From positions 124,001 to 188,000 of the forward strand of contig CATKHK010000078.1 in NCBI GenBank assembly GCA_949751835.1: DNA of 64,000 bases, given 5' to 3'. The stretch is from Blepharisma japonicum (Eukaryota; Ciliophora; Heterotrichea; Heterotrichida; Blepharismidae). The position numbers and the translations under genes are program-made. Below, one piece after another: positions 12,975-22,531 of the stretch (positions are counted from its first letter, which is position 1; each line of letters starts with the position of its first letter). The notes beneath the pieces are model-generated. The model saw only the letters and a list, made by a program, of their open reading frames with translations. It ran no database searches and was not told the DNA's origin.

Positions 12975-13631
12975 TTATGTATTTTTTATACATTTGATGA
13001 AAAATTGTAGATAAAATGATTCATTTAATCAAAAATAAATTCTTTTCGATGATAAATGTTTAATGTATATCATATTAAATAATTTATTGATTATTATGAT
13101 CATAAATATAAAATGAAGTTGAACAAAATAATTTGAGGACATCCCTCCCATCCTTTATTGGTTAACTAATAAGAATAAAAACAGTTCTATTGAAATAGTT
13201 AAACTATTTTCATTCAATAACTAATTAGTAGGATTATTTTTATTCATCTAATAAGTATATATGCTTGTGAAAATTATTTGTGTTAAAAATAAACATTTTT
13301 TATAAAAAGAAATATATGTATGGAATGTTTCAGTCAAAATTGAGTTGTTAAAGACAGCTGGAAAACTTTATTTATTTATTCCTTATATGTATAATTATTT
13401 TTATTTATATATTTTATACTGTCTTTATTAAGCTATTAAGGCTTGAAGCTTATATTCTGTTTTAGGAAGAAACCTTTTATATACAGCTAGTTCAATTTTA
13501 TATAAAATAAAATGTTAATAAATCGCTATGGATGCTAAGTTTATTTAATAATGAAAGCAGATGTCTATACATTAAATAAAAAAAGCCTAAAGATATTTTT
13601 CATTATTTAATTCATCATTTTCAATAAGTTT
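12975..13631. other. Intergenic, AT-rich, with one inverted repeat
   Basis: No gene is visible. The leader of the 12974 gene lies at its left end. An imperfect inverted repeat (13161-13260) is the only structure seen. Confidence 0.5.
13161..13260. repeat. Imperfect inverted repeat, MITE-like
   Basis: The left arm begins GTTAACTAATAAGAATAAAAA and the right arm ends TTTTTATTCATCTAATAAG. The centre GAAATAGTTAAACTATTTTC is nearly palindromic. The arms differ by several bases and short gaps. No ORF lies inside. It may be a small non-autonomous element remnant or just a stable hairpin. Confidence 0.4.
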
Positions 13632-14233
13632 TTAAATATCCTCATTATTAATTGGCCCAAATACACCTAATTCTCCACTTGATTCATCACTTTGTATATC
13701 AATTTGTCCATCTCTTATATTAATATTTTCTCTAATTTTCAAGATAGATAAATCAACGTTGCTTTTTATCTTAATTTTAGAGTTTAAGCTAATTTCTGAG
13801 TCTTCATCCTGATTTATAAGAGAAAAAACAGGTTTCTTTTCATCTCTTTTCTTTATTTTAATTTCATCTGCATTAAAATAATTTTTTAAAAATGGGAAAA
13901 ATTCAATTGACAGCAGTTTTAATTCAATTATCATGGTCCGAGTCCACATGAAGACAAAATAAGCATTTGATGATAGTATGAAGATAAAGAAAATAATATT
14001 AGCAATTTTATTTGGAGTGCTATCGTGTAAAATAGCCCACATCAGATTGTAATTAGTGCAACAAAATTGCTGCCTAGCTCAGTTTTATTAAGATTTTCAT
14101 ACTCATAAGGATAATATCTATATTGAGTGTAATAAAATATAGCAAAAACAGAAGCACATGATGCAGTTTGAGTCCCAATTGTCTCAGTTGTCAGAAAAAC
14201 AGTCAAGGAAATAACCATTAATTTTCTTAGCAA
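13632..14233 (-). pseudogene. Second decayed copy of the C-terminal membrane module
   Basis: Encodes RKLMVISLTVFLTTE and YYPYEYENLNKTELGSNF, then after a frameshift near 14005-14040 the segment ANIIFFIFILSSNAYFVFMW and an acidic tail ending GPINNEDI at the TAA 13632-13634. These match the last third of the membrane module of the 6756-12974 gene. Similarity starts at the IRKLM helix; a TAG stands just upstream, so the extracellular part and the first helices are absent. With the copy at 5477-6495, this module flanks its intact relative on both sides. Non-functional as a full protein; two short ORFs remain. Confidence 0.78.
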
Positions 14234-14460
14234 CTATGATTTTGAAAAATACTACCCTCCGAAATTAGCCAAGGTGATCTGACAATCTTCATAATTTTAA
14301 GTATTTGTTCTAATTTGGTTTAAAAATATAGGTGTTGCCATTAATAATTATATCAATTTGAGTAACATTATTAGTTTTTCTTTGTAGCCTAAATATTTGT
14401 CTCAAAACCATATAGAGTTTCGAGATTTAATTTCCTATTATTTTTCTGAGCTTAAAGTTT

Positions 14461-14672
14461 TTATAGTATTTAAAATAGTGAAAGAATTATTAATAGAGAT
14501 ATAAAATTAGAAAATATTAAAATAAAGAGAAAATAATTATGGTTTTAAACTGGTTAATTTTGGCTTAGCAAAAGAATTCAAGAAAATTCAAGCTAAGGTT
14601 TGGATCATCTGGATAGATTGATCCTGATATTCTAAAAACTGAAAATATATCTGCCAAATCGATAGATTAATT
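14461..14672 (+). pseudogene. Ser/Thr kinase fragment (pseudogene)
   Basis: Three short frames carry kinase core motifs like those of the 16474-17814 kinase: NRDIKLENI (catalytic loop, His changed to Asn), YGFKLVNFGLAKEF (DFG changed to NFG) and LRFGSSG..IDPDILK (activation segment/APE region). They are separated by TAA/TAG codons and a frame change. The N-lobe and the rest of the C-lobe were not seen. This is a decayed paralogue of the PH-kinase family found twice nearby. Confidence 0.72.
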
Positions 14673-14842
14673 TTTCTTTCAATTAAAATTTAAATAAGGA
14701 TTTATAAAAAACAAAAAATTAATCCCCTTTTTCCGAAAAATTTAATATTTTCTGAATTGTTTGCTTGCTAATGAACAGGCAGAGTAGAATTTTGGGATAT
14801 TGCTGCAGCTAGAAGCAAAATCTTTGGATATTGGCTTTGCGC

Positions 14843-14993
14843 TCCAACTTGCATTATCTCTCTAATCCCAACATTTTTTGGGATTATAAATAATAAATAT
14901 AATAGTAAAACGCTTTACTAATAGAAGTCAATATTGAATAACATAAAAATAATCAGAATAATGTTATATAATTTATCCCTAGGTAAATCTAAT
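14843..14993 (+). repeat. Direct repeat, left copy
   Basis: About 150 bp resembling 15705-15855. Shared blocks include AGTAAAA.GCTTTA.TAATAGAAGTCA, TCAGAAT and CCTAGGTAA. The copies are offset by about 862 bp and bracket a broken ORF. Confidence 0.65.
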
Positions 14994-15002
14994 GGAAGTA
15001 TA

Positions 15003-15685
15003 ATGAGGCACTTTGGCACTCAATGGTTTTGAGTCACTGATGATGAAAAAGAGTTAAAGTGCTTAAATGATCTCACCCCAAAAGCAGCTCTTGAATCTAT
15101 AAAAAAGAGGTCTCATCAAATTGATTATGATTTTAAGTCTAAATCTCAGAAAACAAGATTAGGGCACCAAAAAGAGGAATAGCTAAGTCTCAAATTTCAA
15201 AAAGAACTAACGATCTAAGCTCATTTGAAAATTCTCAGCCATTTGAAGCCTCAGCTTTAACCCATAATCATTCTTCTGAACTTAGTTGCACAGCTCGAAA
15301 AATTGACTTTAAAAAATCCTATAAAAGCCCTTGATATATTTCACCCAGAAATTGGGAAAAATTAGCAAATATTTCAACAGTCAAAGTACAAGATGTAGGA
15401 GAAAGGATTAAAAATTTGTATTATAACCTCCATATCAGAAAGAAAAAATTTGATCTCTATGCAAAAGAAAAAAAAGAAATAGCTACTGATTTAGATATTA
15501 GACAGGAAAAAGCCCAAGCACAACTTGTGACCTTGCCAGCTGCTCATAAGTATAAAACTTACTTAGAAAATAAAAAATTGAGAATCCCTGCGTGTTTAAG
15601 AGTTCTTGATCAAAGTGATGGAAATATCAAAGGAGAAAAAATTTTGCTGATTGTATTTGCCCCATTTATCTCCACAACCAAATAG
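15003..15685 (+). pseudogene. Unrecognised ORF split by one frame change
   Basis: A first frame starts at ATG 15003 (MRHFGTQWFW...) and runs to TAG at 15180-15182. A second frame, open from 15143 to the TAG 15683-15685, encodes a basic, coiled-coil-like sequence (KSQISKRTNDLSS, GERIKNLYYNLHIRKKKF, KEKKEIATDLDIRQEK). The switch falls between about 15143 and 15180, and no 15-nt intron fits. The protein would be about 225 residues. I do not recognise it. Lying between direct repeats and next to a kinase fragment, it looks like a decaying gene, though a single sequencing error near the A-run at 15169-15173 could also explain the split. Confidence 0.5.
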
Positions 15686-15704
15686 CACCAATCCCCTTTC
15701 TGTT

Positions 15705-15855
15705 GCCAAACTCTTCGTTATCTCCCAAGTCCCAACTTTTTTTAGATTATTAATGATCAATATGATAGTAAAAGGCTTTAGTAATAGAAGTCACCATTAA
15801 AGACGATAAAAAATAGTCAGAATGATCCCATATAAATTATTCCTAGGTAACCTAA
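15705..15855 (+). repeat. Direct repeat, right copy
   Basis: Second copy of the 14843-14993 repeat, immediately downstream of the broken ORF. By eye roughly three quarters of positions agree, with small gaps. Confidence 0.65.
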
Positions 15856-16473
15856 TCTCTGAAACAGCAACATCTAAGTCTTCATTTATATATTTCATAT
15901 CATGAAGTGGAATAAAACACTAGACCAGAAGTTGTTCTTTTATTAATTGATCTTCAATATAAATTTAGGATTTAGAATTTTATTATTAAAGAGAAAACGT
16001 AAATATATTATCATAAGGCTTTAAGAACAAAAAAATTCTATTTATTTCATAAAAATATTATATGATATAATTCTTATTCAGATAATTTTATTCATATCCA
16101 AAATCATTTAATTAATACATAGAATAACTAATTAAAAAATTTAAATAATTAGGCAAATCAGCTAAACTTGACTTATAAGATAAATCATAGATATTACCAG
16201 AAATTAGTAGATTAGAAATTATATGAAAAAAGGCTTTTTATAAAATTTTATTTACTTTTCCCATTATTTAGCAAAATATAAAAAAAATGTAACGATTTTA
16301 AAGATTTAAATTAAATAAAATTGTTTATGCCAGTTTCATAAGCAATTTTAAACTTCAAGTCAAAATAATTACTTTGCTTATTATAAAAAATATTTAGCCC
16401 CAAATTTATTATTATAGTAATATTTTTTGAATGATAGCAGTTTTCCTAATCAAGGATTTTATTATAAAATATA
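15856..16473. other. Intergenic, AT-rich
   Basis: No coding potential or RNA recognised. The final bases (TTATAAAATATA before ATG) form an A-rich leader for the kinase gene. Confidence 0.5.
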
Positions 16474-17814
16474 ATGTCTGTATTCTCAAATATTGATCAG
16501 TCTCTGCAAGCTGTCAATACATTTTGGAGTCCATATAGTCTTGATAATTACCAGATATCTCTGAAAGGAAAATTATTCGAGGTGGTAAACTCGAAAACTT
16601 GTGAAGAAAATACTTACGTTTTATCAGGAAATTTCTTAATAAAACTTAATAAAATTTCACAAGATCCTGAATTCATGGTTAATGTTGAATGGAAGCTGAT
16701 TGATCCTTTCATAGAAGAAAACGGGTCATCTATACTTTACGGACTATCTTTGGGCCATAAAGAAAGCTCAAAAGATTTTTATGTGAATAGTGAAGATGAA
16801 TTGCAAATGTGGCTTGAAAAGTTTTCTCGTGTTGGAATTATGACTGGAATCAAAGATAGCTTTGATTTCAAAAAGGTAATTGGGAATGGTGCTTTTTCTA
16901 CAGTTTATTTAGCCATAAACTTAAAAGACAAAAAAAAATATGCAATCAAAGTTATATCCAAACAAAAAATTGGAAAAGAGATAAATCCTTTGTTGAACGA
17001 AATAAAAATTATGAGAAAAATCAATCATCCAAATATTGTTAATCTCTACAAAGTATATGAAAGCTTCTCTAATGTTTATCTTGTGATTGATTATGTAGAG
17101 GGAGGAGACCTTTTTACACGAATCAGAGAAAAAAAAATAATTCAAGAAAATACTGTAAAAAAATTTACTAGGAAAATTCTTAAAGTTCTTGATTATTTGA
17201 AATCTCAAAAAATCATTCATAGGGACATTAAGCTTGAAAATATTTTATTAAAAGCCAAGGACAATGATTATGATTTCAAATTAGCTGATTTTGGATTGGC
17301 GACAGAATTTCAAGACTATCCTAAACTAAGATGTGGATCACCTGGCTACATTGCCCCTGAAATTTTAAGAAAGCAGCCATATGGATTTAAAGTTGATACA
17401 TTCAGCGCCGGGATCATTATTTATACATTGCTAACAGGCAAAATGCCATTTTGTGCACTGACACCTCAAAAAATCCTTGAGAAAAATATAAATTGCAATA
17501 TAAACTTTGATGGAGAAATTTTTAAACACATTTCAAACCATGCAGTTAGCTTGGTAAAAAAATTAACATGTGTGTGCCCAGAACTTAGAATTATCCCAGA
17601 AAAAGCACTTTTGCATAAGTGATTTTCAAATTCTAAGCATAAACTCAGTCCCAGACCTAAAAGCGTGATCTTAAGACAAAATGCAAAATTTGTGATTAAT
17701 AGAAAATTATCAAAATCTGGAGAAATAGTTTGCATCCCAACTTGGACAATAAAAAACTCAATTAATCATAAGAAAGTTCAAAATTTAAGGCAAAAACTTA
17801 TGAAGTTTGTCTAA
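16474..17814 (+). CDS. Ser/Thr protein kinase with N-terminal PH-like domain
   Basis: 446 residues from ATG 16474 to TAA 17812-17814, with one in-frame TGA (17620-17622) read as Trp. Residues 1-120 form a beta-rich PH-like region ending in an amphipathic helix (DELQMWLEKF). The kinase domain spans about 131-385: glycine loop GNGAFSTV at 137, Lys159 in AIKV, Glu in the NEIKIM helix, HRDIKLEN with Asp251, DFG with Asp272, and GYIAPEIL at about 294. All catalytic residues are present, so it should be active; it belongs to the CAMK/AGC-like side of the kinome. A basic tail follows. The close paralogue at 21176-22531 has the same architecture. Target unknown; the PH-like domain suggests membrane or protein recruitment. 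Confidence 0.9.
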
Positions 17815-18379
17815 AATATTTAAATAGCCTTCATTTGATAGCTCTAAATTATAAAATTAAAAAAAATGAAGAAAGTGGAATTAAAATATAAAGAGATTTC
17901 CTATATGAAAATCATCATTAGATTAGAGTAAACCCTCTGTTACACAAATATATAAATACTTTGAAATAAAGTTGCTTTGGTTTCTTAAATTAAAAATTTA
18001 AATTTTTTGTTCAAAATAAATAAACTAAAATATAATTTTAGAAAATTTATATCTAATCTATTCTAATCGGAGATTGCATGATGAGTCCTTATAATTTCGA
18101 AAGGAATTATCTTGCCACAGATATAAAATTTTATATTGCAAAAAATCAAAATATTAAAGACCGCTTTTATTTTATTGAATACTAAAACTTTAAACTTTAA
18201 AAATGTTTAGCTTGACATAAAATATTAATTATATATTAAATACAAATTTTAATTGATACTTCTAAGCTTTAATTTAATTTCGCTGAAAATAATTATGAAC
18301 CAATTGATTGATAATCTGAAATATTCATTATATAAAATATAGAGTGCATATTTTTATATAGGAATTTAATTCAAATAAA
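17815..18379. other. Intergenic, AT-rich
   Basis: No gene seen. A small GC-richer patch at about 18060-18116 contains ATGATGAGTCC, examined and rejected as a ribozyme. The leader ends AAATAAA before ATG 18380. Confidence 0.5.
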
Positions 18380-21073
18380 ATGCTATCTCTTCTTTTAATT
18401 TGCCTGCTAAGCATTCTCCCAAGTCATGGAGCTGATCTTGAAGGCTGTGCTAAAAGTTGCAAAGAGCAATGCAAATCCCAGATAGAAAATTGCTTCAGCG
18501 GATGTCTTTTCAACGTTTGTGGCTTTGACATTCAAAAAGGTTCTTTTGGCGAACTAAATCAACCCCTACAACTTCAAGACGAAGTTGGAGCTTCCAGTTC
18601 AGAGCTCTCAGAAGCAGCTGAAGCTGAAATAACTTCAAATACAGGAGGCGTCAGGACAATGATTTTCCTTGAAAACAATGAACTTGGGCTTAGTGAAAAC
18701 GTCATCTACAATGAAAACATTTTACCATCAGAGTGGAAATTCTATAAGATTCCATTTTATCAAGGGCATAAAGACATCGTCCTAGTGATAAATACCGAGT
18801 CTTCTTACCCTCAGATATACATCAACCTAAACGCTAATAACATCAAGCCAAATTTAAGTTCAAATAATTACTCCTTCGGCAACTTTGTAAAAGGAACTTT
18901 AGAAATCAACCTTACATGGGATTCAGTTGCCTATCTTAACTGTAACTCTAACCAGAAAGGCCACTACGATCCTGCAAAACAATGTGTTTATCATATTGGT
19001 GTCTATTCACTAACTAGCTCTAAATTTGATATAAGGTTTACATCAATTCCTGTAGTCCCTAAGTCAGTCCAAATTGGAACCCCAATAACTTCAAATCTGA
19101 ACCTTTATGATCACAAATCCTTCTATGGAATTCTTGATGTAAACAGCCCTTCAGCTGTCAAAGTTAGCAATTTGTCAGGAAGAACTTCGCTTTATGTAAG
19201 CTTATTTGACTATGAGTCTGTTGGAAAAGACTCTACCAAATGGCCTATGCCTTATTCATCACCAAACAGCTTTAATAGCAGCAAAGTTTATGACGAAGTT
19301 AAATTTGGAAAAGATTACCTGGCTTCTGTTTGCCCCAGCAAAAAATGCTTTGTGGAAATTTGTTTAATTTGCTGGAGCGATCCATGTCAAGCTCAACTTT
19401 CTTTGTTAAACCAAAGCTATAGTTATATGAAGAAAGACACTTATTATACTGAAACGATTTGCCTGAATTGTTTCCATTATTTCCAAATCCCTTTTTATTA
19501 TGGCCATAAAAACATAAAAGTTGTGCTCACACCTATCTCTTCAGATGTAGATTTATATGTGAGACTTAACGCAAATAACTTAAGTCCTGATGCCGTTTAT
19601 TTTGACTATAGGCTCCAAAGAGGTGGGCTTCTTTCTGAAGAAATTACTCTTACTTTTGATTCTGTTGCTCAGCAAAACTGTCCTGTTAGTTTATCAGCAA
19701 GTCATGAAGGTGCTAGCCCATGTGTATACCACGTAGGAGTTTATGGGTACTCTCAGGCCACATATTCATTGATATATTATGAATATGACCTATTTGATAA
19801 TCTAAGGACAGGATCTGTACAAGTAAAATCAATTGGATCAAGCAAGCATGGCATGTTTTATTCTTTAATAGACAGCAATTATGATGCAAACATTCTCATA
19901 GATGAACTTTTGGCTGGAAAAATGATCATGAGCATCTATGACTATGGAGCTGTCAAAAAAGATATGTCAAAGCTGCCTAATAACTTGGACTCTAAAGCAA
20001 CACTAATTGTGGAGAAAGATTCTGATGCAGTTGCCTTGAGGAAAGAGTACTTGAAAAGTTTGTGCCCAAGCAAAACATGTTTGGCTCAGATTTGCTTGCA
20101 TTGTCCTTATCAAGAGTGCTATCCAAGACTTCAGCTTCAGCAAGACAATGAGCTCTTATTAGAAGAAGGGAAAGCTTATAGAGATCAAGTTGATGAAATG
20201 ACCTTTAAAGACTATAAAATTCCTTTTTCATACGGACATAAGACTATTACCATTGTGCTTAATGTCTATAAAGGCGATGCTGAAATTTATATTTCGCTCA
20301 ATAATAATGATGGAAGACCTTCACCAGCATTTTATGACTATAAATCAATCTTGAACTCGACCAGAGAAGAAATCACTTTGACTAATGATAAAATCGCAAT
20401 GAACAACTGCCCTCAACTTGAAGGACTTGCAGCCCATGAAAATGGCGAGCCTTGCTATTATCATATCGGGATATACGGCAAGGAAAATTCAGTGTTTTCA
20501 TTGCAAGTTTATCCATCATCAGCACTGCCAAAAGAACTGCCCAGCAATAATCCAAAGCCTATTAGTGCTGTAAATACAATTGAAGATAGATTCTTCAATG
20601 TTATGAATACAGAAAAACCTGCAAGAATATCAATAGAAAGGATTTCTGGAGAAACACTAGTCTATGTCTCCATTTTTGATTTCGCTGAAATCGGCCCTAA
20701 CTCTGCTTCTTGGCCTCTTCCAAATCAAGCCAGAAAGCAATATAAGAGCAGGTCAGAATATGTGGAAGAAATTTTCATAAGGAATGATATCTTGCAAGAA
20801 GTTTGTCCAAGCGGACTCTGCATAACACTTTTGTGCAGCTTTTGTCTGAGCGATACTTGTGAGTATCAGCTAGAGGTAAGACAAACATTGGTTGCAGATC
20901 AGCAAGGGTTATTGGTAAGTGGCAACTTCTCTTCAACGCTGGTGGTTTTCAGTTTTATTGTTCTCTTTGTATCTGCCTCAATATGGTATTACCGTAGTAA
21001 GAAGCAAATTGTGGCAAAGAAAGGTCTTTCGAATTTGACTGAAGCCCTTATAGTTGAAGAAAAAAAAGTCTAA
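18380..21073 (+). CDS. Secreted/type I membrane protein of three tandem two-domain units
   Basis: 897 residues, intact, with no UGA codon although Trp is present (all TGG). It has a signal peptide (MLSLLLICLLSILPSHG), a Cys-rich N-terminus (KSCKEQCKSQIENC), then three repeats of about 245 residues. Each repeat has a beta-sandwich with (K/Q)IPF.YGHK (residues about 122, 371 and 613), like bacterial pre-peptidase C-terminal (PPC) domains, and a second domain ending in PS..C...IC..C....C. One TM helix lies near residue 855-880, followed by a short basic tail. It is probably a cell-surface or vesicular lumen protein. I do not recognise a named family. Its stop lies 102 bp from the convergent kinase gene's stop. 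Confidence 0.85.
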   Translation: MLSLLLICLLSILPSHGADLEGCAKSCKEQCKSQIENCFSGCLFNVCGFDIQKGSFGELNQPLQLQDEVGASSSELSEAAEAEITSNTGGVRTMIFLENNELGLSENVIYNENILPSEWKFYKIPFYQGHKDIVLVINTESSYPQIYINLNANNIKPNLSSNNYSFGNFVKGTLEINLTWDSVAYLNCNSNQKGHYDPAKQCVYHIGVYSLTSSKFDIRFTSIPVVPKSVQIGTPITSNLNLYDHKSFYGILDVNSPSAVKVSNLSGRTSLYVSLFDYESVGKDSTKWPMPYSSPNSFNSSKVYDEVKFGKDYLASVCPSKKCFVEICLICWSDPCQAQLSLLNQSYSYMKKDTYYTETICLNCFHYFQIPFYYGHKNIKVVLTPISSDVDLYVRLNANNLSPDAVYFDYRLQRGGLLSEEITLTFDSVAQQNCPVSLSASHEGASPCVYHVGVYGYSQATYSLIYYEYDLFDNLRTGSVQVKSIGSSKHGMFYSLIDSNYDANILIDELLAGKMIMSIYDYGAVKKDMSKLPNNLDSKATLIVEKDSDAVALRKEYLKSLCPSKTCLAQICLHCPYQECYPRLQLQQDNELLLEEGKAYRDQVDEMTFKDYKIPFSYGHKTITIVLNVYKGDAEIYISLNNNDGRPSPAFYDYKSILNSTREEITLTNDKIAMNNCPQLEGLAAHENGEPCYYHIGIYGKENSVFSLQVYPSSALPKELPSNNPKPISAVNTIEDRFFNVMNTEKPARISIERISGETLVYVSIFDFAEIGPNSASWPLPNQARKQYKSRSEYVEEIFIRNDILQEVCPSGLCITLLCSFCLSDTCEYQLEVRQTLVADQQGLLVSGNFSSTLVVFSFIVLFVSASIWYYRSKKQIVAKKGLSNLTEALIVEEKKV

Positions 21074-21175
21074 TATGAGAATAAAGTGAATTTAATTCAT
21101 TCCTTTATTACTTTGTTTTCATTTTAATATTAATATTTTAGAATAAAATAGGATATTTTTAATTTGTTTATAATT

Positions 21176-22531
21176 CTAGCATTGCATCGAGTCAAGCTCC
21201 TTTCTCATATTTTCAATTTTTATTAGTGGAATGAAATTCATTGAAAGGACTTTGGTTTCTACTGCAGCAATCTCGAGATTACTCAAGGTTTTCGCTTCAG
21301 CCTTTCTCTGGGGTTTCTTATTTCTGAGTTTCTTTATCTTCACTATTAGCTCAGAATGGTATTTTCTATTTCCTAAACAGTTCAAAAAACACCTATGTTT
21401 AAGGGCTTCTTTGGCTGAAATCCTGAATTTAGGGTTTGATGAAGTCATTTTTTGAAGTAATCCTTTGAAATCTTTAGAAACACTTTTTAATGCTTCATCA
21501 TGATAATTTATATTGCATTCTTTATTCTTTCTCAGAACTCTTTCTTGAGAAAAACCATAAAACGGCATTTTTCCAGTCAATAAGGTATATGCTATAATTC
21601 CAGCTCCAAAAATGTCAACGTTCTTTCCATAAGTTTCTTTGCGTAGAATCTCTGGAGCGATGTAGCCTGGCGACCCACAGCGCAAAGACAAACTTTTAGT
21701 TGCTATTGTAGCTAAGCCAAAATCAGTTAGCTTAAAATCGGCTATATAGTCTGATTGTAATAAAATATTTTCCAACTTTACATCTCTGTGGACTATTTTC
21801 ATTGAACCCAAATATTCAAGAACACTTAGGAACTTCTCACAAAATCTAAGCACATCTAACTCAGAAAATGATTTTTTTTCAATAATTTTAGCACACATGT
21901 CTCCTCCCTCAAGATAGTCTAGGACCATATAAATGTGTTTTCTGCTTTCATAGACCTGATGGAGATGCACTATATTAGGATGATTAAGCATTCGTGTAAT
22001 TTTAATTTCCTCTACAATAGATTCAAGGCTTTGTGAACTGTTATATTTTGAGATCGACTTTATAGCATATAATTTTGAATCATTAAGCATCCTCGCCAAA
22101 AAAACAGTTGAATTTCCGCCTCTCCCAATGATTTTTTTAAACTCGAAAGAGTCTTCAATGTCTGTCATAATTCCTGTAGTAGATAAGTGAGAAATTCACA
22201 AATTTAGCTCATTTTCATCTTTGACATAAAAATCCTCTGATAAATTTTTATGTCCAAGAGTAAAGCCATATCTTGTGGAATTTAAATTTTTTTCTTCAAA
22301 TGGAGCTATAGGCTTTCATTCAAGAGATGTCATTTTTTCTGGGTTTCCAAAGGTATCTAATTTGATCAGAAAATTTTTTGTGAGTAAAAATATATTTTCT
22401 GAATTCTCACTGGAAGTTTTCATTTCAATAAGATTGCCTCTAAACAGTTTATCTGAAGGTATCTGATTGCATGATATCCAAAAACTGTCCGAATTCTGAG
22501 TTTTTCTATCGTAATATTCAAATATTGACAT
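21176..22531 (-). CDS. Ser/Thr protein kinase with N-terminal PH-like domain
   Basis: 451 residues from ATG at 22531 to TAG 21176-21178, with in-frame TGA codons read as Trp between the PH-like region and the kinase domain. The PH-like region covers residues 1-118; the kinase domain starts near 122 with GRGGNSTV, Lys158 in AIKS, HRDVKLEN (Asp250), DFGLAT, and GYIAPEIL. Catalytic residues are complete. The tail (about 390-451) is Lys-rich. Architecture and sequence closely match the kinase at 16474-17814, including TGIMT.I.DSF.FKK before the glycine loop, so the two arose by duplication and now face each other across the 18380-21073 gene. Confidence 0.9.

Noticed and set aside
15120-15182. An intron joining the two frames of the 15003-15685 ORF
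   Set aside because: GT...AG candidates are 13, 21 or 28 nt and give the wrong phase; a frame change by one indel is simpler.
14843-15855. Direct repeats read as long terminal repeats of an element
   Set aside because: No reverse transcriptase, integrase or capsid-like sequence, no primer-binding site and no terminal TG...CA ends; the repeats are better treated as an unexplained duplication.
18072-18110. Hammerhead ribozyme-like ATGATGAGTCC...CGAAAGG
   Set aside because: The CTGATGA box has A for C, the GAAA precedes rather than follows the closing strand of the stem, and no flanking stems I and III pair.
18380-21073. Candidate mating pheromone (gamone) or gamone receptor
   Set aside because: Size, TM helix and repeats do not match the known small secreted gamone 1, and nothing in the sequence ties it to mating.
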